Below, piece by piece: positions 59,945 through 64,000 of a stretch of 64,000 nt of DNA. The position numbers and the translations under genes are program-made. Every line of letters begins with the position of its first letter. The stretch's first letter is position 1. The stretch covers positions 1 through 64,000 of the forward strand of contig CACZHK010000012.1 of assembly GCA_902780915.1 (NCBI GenBank), read 5' to 3'. This stretch comes from Pseudoselenomonas ruminantium (GTDB lineage Bacteria; Bacillota; Negativicutes; Selenomonadales; Selenomonadaceae). The notes beneath the pieces are model-generated. The model worked only from the letters and a program-made list of their open reading frames with translations. It did no database searches and was not told the DNA's origin.

Positions 59945-60226
59945 ATGATTAAGCCATTGGGCGAAAGAGTTGTCATTGAAGTTTCCGAGGGCGATGTCAA
60001 GACCGCCAGCGGCATTGTGCTGCCGGATACAGCCAAAGAGAAGCCCCAGAAGGGCAAGGTCGTAGCCGTAGGCTCAGGCAAGCTCCTTGATAACGGCGAG
60101 CGCGCTGCTATGGAAGTCAAGGTCGGCGATGAGATCCTCTTCTCTAAATATTCCGGAACCGAAGTCAAGGTTGACGACAAGGACTATCTCGTAGTCCGCG
60201 AGAGCGATATTCTGGCTGTTCTCTGA
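59945..60226 (+). CDS. groES: Co-chaperonin GroES
   Basis: A 93-residue lid of the chaperonin. [27 protein letters not shown] contains the mobile loop; [15 protein letters not shown] follows. ATG 59945 has GGAGGA upstream. groEL follows after 28 bases. Confidence 0.96.
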   Translation: MIKPLGERVVIEVSEGDVKTASGIVLPDTAKEKPQKGKVVAVGSGKLLDNGERAAMEVKVGDEILFSKYSGTEVKVDDKDYLVVRESDILAVL

Positions 60227-60254
60227 TAGAATAGAACCTTTGGAGGTAATATAA

Positions 60255-61880
<1,626 letters not shown>

Positions 61881-61977
61881 TAAAGTCTGGGAAGCCTTGC
61901 CACATAAGGTCTGACGAAGATTAGAAAGCCGTTTGGCAAGATTTTGGCAACTAAATTCCTGGTTTATATTTTCACAA

Positions 61978-62022
61978 ACAAAAGACACCTGCGTATTTAT
62001 TTATGTGGGTGTCTTTTGTTTT
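61978..62022 (+). terminator. Terminator after groESL
   Basis: ACAAAAGACACC (61978-61989) and GGTGTCTTTTGT (62008-62019) form a 12-bp stem, followed by TTT. Confidence 0.8.
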
Positions 62023-62176
62023 ATAAAGAAATTCACTGGTTAGACTTATGTTAACAATGTTTTACTATAATGCCAGGTTGGCCCGCAATGTCTGATGGAA
62101 ATGGGCCTACTTATGCTTGACAACTGTCTGAAAACAGTCTATAATTTTGATTACAGGTTATTGAACTGAATATTTC

Positions 62177-62318
62177 CTCATCAAGAGCGGCGGAGGGACA
62201 GGCCCGATGAAGTCGCGGCAACCATTGGAGATTTTCCAAACGGTGCCAATTCCTTTAGGCATGACCTAGAAGATGAGAGTACGCATAGAAGGGCTCTCAT
62301 GTATGGGAGCCCTTTTCT
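62177..62318 (+). promoter_or_regulatory. SAM-I (S-box) riboswitch controlling metK
   Basis: The aptamer runs from P1 arm CTCATC (62177-62182) to GATGAG (62272-62277). Inside are the conserved AAGAG, GGAGGGAC-GGCCC, GATGAAG, GGCAACC, GGTGCCAATTCC and AGATGAG segments. The expression platform is a terminator, AAGGGCTC (62289-62296) and GAGCCCTT (62307-62314), then T-rich. The 3' P1 arm overlaps a GAGAG that could pair with CTCTC in the terminator stem, giving the antiterminator. High SAM should therefore shut off metK, so MetK feeds back on its own product. The 61.9-62.4 kb gap otherwise holds only the groESL terminator. Confidence 0.95.
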
Positions 62319-62380
62319 TAAGGCCCTTTCTGAAAGGCGGGGATTTATTCAGTTGCTCATGTGCAAAGGAGGCAAACTTT

Positions 62381-63571
62381 ATGAGCAAGAAACGTATGCT
62401 TTTTACTTCCGAGTCTGTGACAGAAGGGCATCCAGACAAGATGGCTGACCAGATTTCTGATGCCATTCTTGACGCTATTATCGCCCAGGATCCTCAAGGG
62501 CGTGTGGCCTGCGAGACTTTGGTGACCACTGGGCAGGTACATGTAGTGGGCGAGATTTCCACTAATTGCTATGTGGACATTCCAAAAATCATTCGCAACA
62601 CTGTGCAGGATATTGGCTATACCCGCGCCAAGTACGGGTTTGACTATGCCACCTGCGGTATTCTGGTTTCCTTGGATGAGCAATCTCCGGATATTGCCCA
62701 GGGTGTCAATACGGCATTGGAGGCTCGCGAGGGAGAGATGTCCGTAGAGGAGGCAACTGGTGCAGGCGATCAGGGCATGATGTTCGGCTATGCTACCAAT
62801 GAAACTCCTGAGTTCATGCCTCTGCCTATCGCGCTGGCTCACCGTCTGGCCCGCCGTCTTACGGAAGTCCGCAAGAATGGTACCCTGCCTTACCTGCGTC
62901 CAGATGGCAAGACCCAGGTGACGATAGCTTACGAGGATGGCAAGCCGGTAGCTGTGGAAACCATCGTCATCTCCACCCAGCACGATGAGGAAGTGACTCT
63001 GGAGCAGATTCGCAAGGATCTCATCGAACAAGTCATCAAGCCCATTGTGCCCGCAGAGCTTATGAGCGGTGATACCCGTATCTTCGTGAACCCCACGGGC
63101 AAGTTCGTCATTGGTGGACCTCAGGGCGACTCCGGCCTTACGGGACGTAAGATTATCGTTGATACCTATGGCGGTTGGGCACGCCATGGCGGTGGTGCCT
63201 TCTCCGGCAAAGATCCCACTAAAGTAGACCGCAGTGCTGCCTACGCTGCCCGCTATGTTGCTAAGAACATCGTGGCCGCTGGCCTGGCTGACAAGTGCGA
63301 AATTCAGCTGGCCTACGCTATTGGCGTAGCAAAACCCGTTTCCGTCATGGTGGACACCTTCGGTTCCAATAAGGTGTCCGAGGAGAAGATTGAGGAACTG
63401 GTAGGGAAGCACTTTGACTTGCGCCCCGCAGGCATCATCAAGATGCTTGACCTGCGCCGCCCCATCTACCGTCAGACTGCAGCTTATGGCCATTTTGGTC
63501 GCACAGATGTAGACCTTCCTTGGGAGCACACAGATAAGGCAGATATACTGCGCAAAGAGGCGGGATTTTAA
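62381..63571 (+). CDS. metK: S-adenosylmethionine synthetase
   Basis: A 396-residue enzyme making SAM from methionine and [27 protein letters not shown] opens the protein, [12 protein letters not shown] is the ATP loop, and [22 protein letters not shown] and [16 protein letters not shown] follow. ATG 62381 lies after AAAGGAGG (62366-62373); the longer upstream frame runs through the riboswitch terminator and is not coding. It links to ahcY-mtaD in the methyl cycle. Confidence 0.96.
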   Translation: MSKKRMLFTSESVTEGHPDKMADQISDAILDAIIAQDPQGRVACETLVTTGQVHVVGEISTNCYVDIPKIIRNTVQDIGYTRAKYGFDYATCGILVSLDEQSPDIAQGVNTALEAREGEMSVEEATGAGDQGMMFGYATNETPEFMPLPIALAHRLARRLTEVRKNGTLPYLRPDGKTQVTIAYEDGKPVAVETIVISTQHDEEVTLEQIRKDLIEQVIKPIVPAELMSGDTRIFVNPTGKFVIGGPQGDSGLTGRKIIVDTYGGWARHGGGAFSGKDPTKVDRSAAYAARYVAKNIVAAGLADKCEIQLAYAIGVAKPVSVMVDTFGSNKVSEEKIEELVGKHFDLRPAGIIKMLDLRRPIYRQTAAYGHFGRTDVDLPWEHTDKADILRKEAGF

Positions 63572-63589
63572 ATCTTAAAGCAAAAATAA

Positions 63590-63632
63590 AGGCTATGGAA
63601 AAGTATGAATGCTTTTCCATAGCCTGTTTGTT
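63590..63632 (+). terminator. Terminator after metK
   Basis: AGGCTATGGAAAAG (63590-63603) pairs with CTTTTCCATAGCCT (63612-63625), followed by GTTTGTTGTTT. Confidence 0.85.
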
Positions 63633-63910
63633 GTTTACCAAAAGGTGTTTCCACGATTCTTAAAACTCAAACTTCCCACATAGAAAATACTAAGGCGTGT
63701 TAAAAATTCAGTTCATAAAGACTTTTATACAATAAGAGTGGACTGCCTGCGTAAGTCTCTTTCTTGTGTTTTGTTAACAATTTTTATCAAAATTGACGCA
63801 ATGTGAGCAAAGGCTCAATATACGCAGTAATCTTTAGAAGCCTAATAGATGTATCGCATTGCCTTTGAGATATATTTTGAGTGCAAAGCCGTTCAAATGA
63901 GGATTATATG
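63633..63910. other. AT-rich intergenic stretch without recognised features
   Basis: No open frame with a plausible start and ribosome-binding site, no tRNA-like fold and no clear operator was seen. A GTTAACAA..TTTT tract near 63773 is merely AT-rich. The end of a minus-strand gene follows. Confidence 0.5.
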
Positions 63911-64000
63911 CTATTTTCCCATATAGCTGAAGTAAATATCCCGCATTTCATCTCTGGTCTTGCTGGCCGGCCATAGTTCGCCCAGGGCTCCTTTTCTCAT
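63911..64000 (-). CDS. 3' end of a minus-strand gene (partial, unrecognised)
   Basis: Reading leftwards from the window edge, the frame ends RDEMRDIYFSYMGK and TAG (63913-63911). Only about 29 residues are visible and no family can be named. Whether the ATG at the very edge (64000-63998) is the start or an internal codon cannot be told. Confidence 0.4.
   Translation of the reverse strand: MRKGALGELWPASKTRDEMRDIYFSYMGK

Noticed and set aside
62273-62380. Upstream extension of the metK frame
   Set aside because: It runs through the riboswitch terminator; the ATG at 62381 has a strong ribosome-binding site and matches the family start.

Overview
The window looks like a chromosome segment of a Negativicutes bacterium (diderm Firmicutes), most like Selenomonas or a close relative. 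That placement is an inference from gene content and moderate GC: clostridial-type genes (scpAB, hemZ, a SpoIIIE-like FtsK, a site-2 protease) sit beside phosphatidylethanolamine synthesis, a Tad pilus locus and several Cache-domain sensors. No rRNA, tRNA, CRISPR array or intact insertion sequence was seen.

Layout. 1-3.4 kb is accessory DNA. It holds the N-terminal part of a GH97-like glycosidase gene that runs off the left edge, an AT-rich five-gene cassette that looks like an uncharacterised radical-SAM RiPP system (738-2780), and a decayed Rpn/PD-(D/E)XK nuclease fragment. 3.4-16 kb is housekeeping: site-2 protease, scpA-scpB, ahcY-mtaD, ftsK, fur-hemZ, hisS-aspS. 16-33 kb is a sensory and surface region: an output-less Cache protein, a DUF192 protein, a prepilin peptidase, two tandem paralogous Cache-GGDEF proteins with a degenerate EADEF signature, and a Tad/Flp operon (cpaB, cpaC, two MinD-like ATPases, tadB, flp, tadE-like, cpaF, tadC, pilin-like, tadG-like). 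A GDSL/SGNH hydrolase lies convergent to the operon.

34-45 kb carries cobO, ilvD, trmL (frameshifted), murB, a beta-CASP RNase, a wecG/tagA-type transferase, psd-pssA, a processive-type GT2 and queD-queE. 45-47 kb is a trehalose locus: treR intact, treB and treC gutted by deletions. 47-59 kb holds thrC, a chemoreceptor without its signalling tip, an M16C peptidase, dapA, sdaAB-sdaAA and the tRNA t6A set tsaE-tsaB-rimI-tsaD. 59-64 kb holds an ANTAR protein with a degenerate receiver, groESL behind a perfect CIRCE element, and metK behind a SAM-I riboswitch.

Two themes stand out. First, the AT-rich cassette has two short Ala/Gly/Val-rich peptides that share a Y-x-K-P-x-L leader motif, an RRE/PqqD-like protein, a radical SAM enzyme and a cysteine-cluster protein, with no Cys in the predicted cores and no exporter in view. 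This is the best candidate for an undescribed system. Second, several genes carry internal deletions (tadB, trmL, treB, treC, the chemoreceptor). They are either real decay or an assembly artefact. A third observation is a recurrent promoter architecture, TTGCC-N3-GGCAA-N17-TATAAT, found three times with identical spacing.
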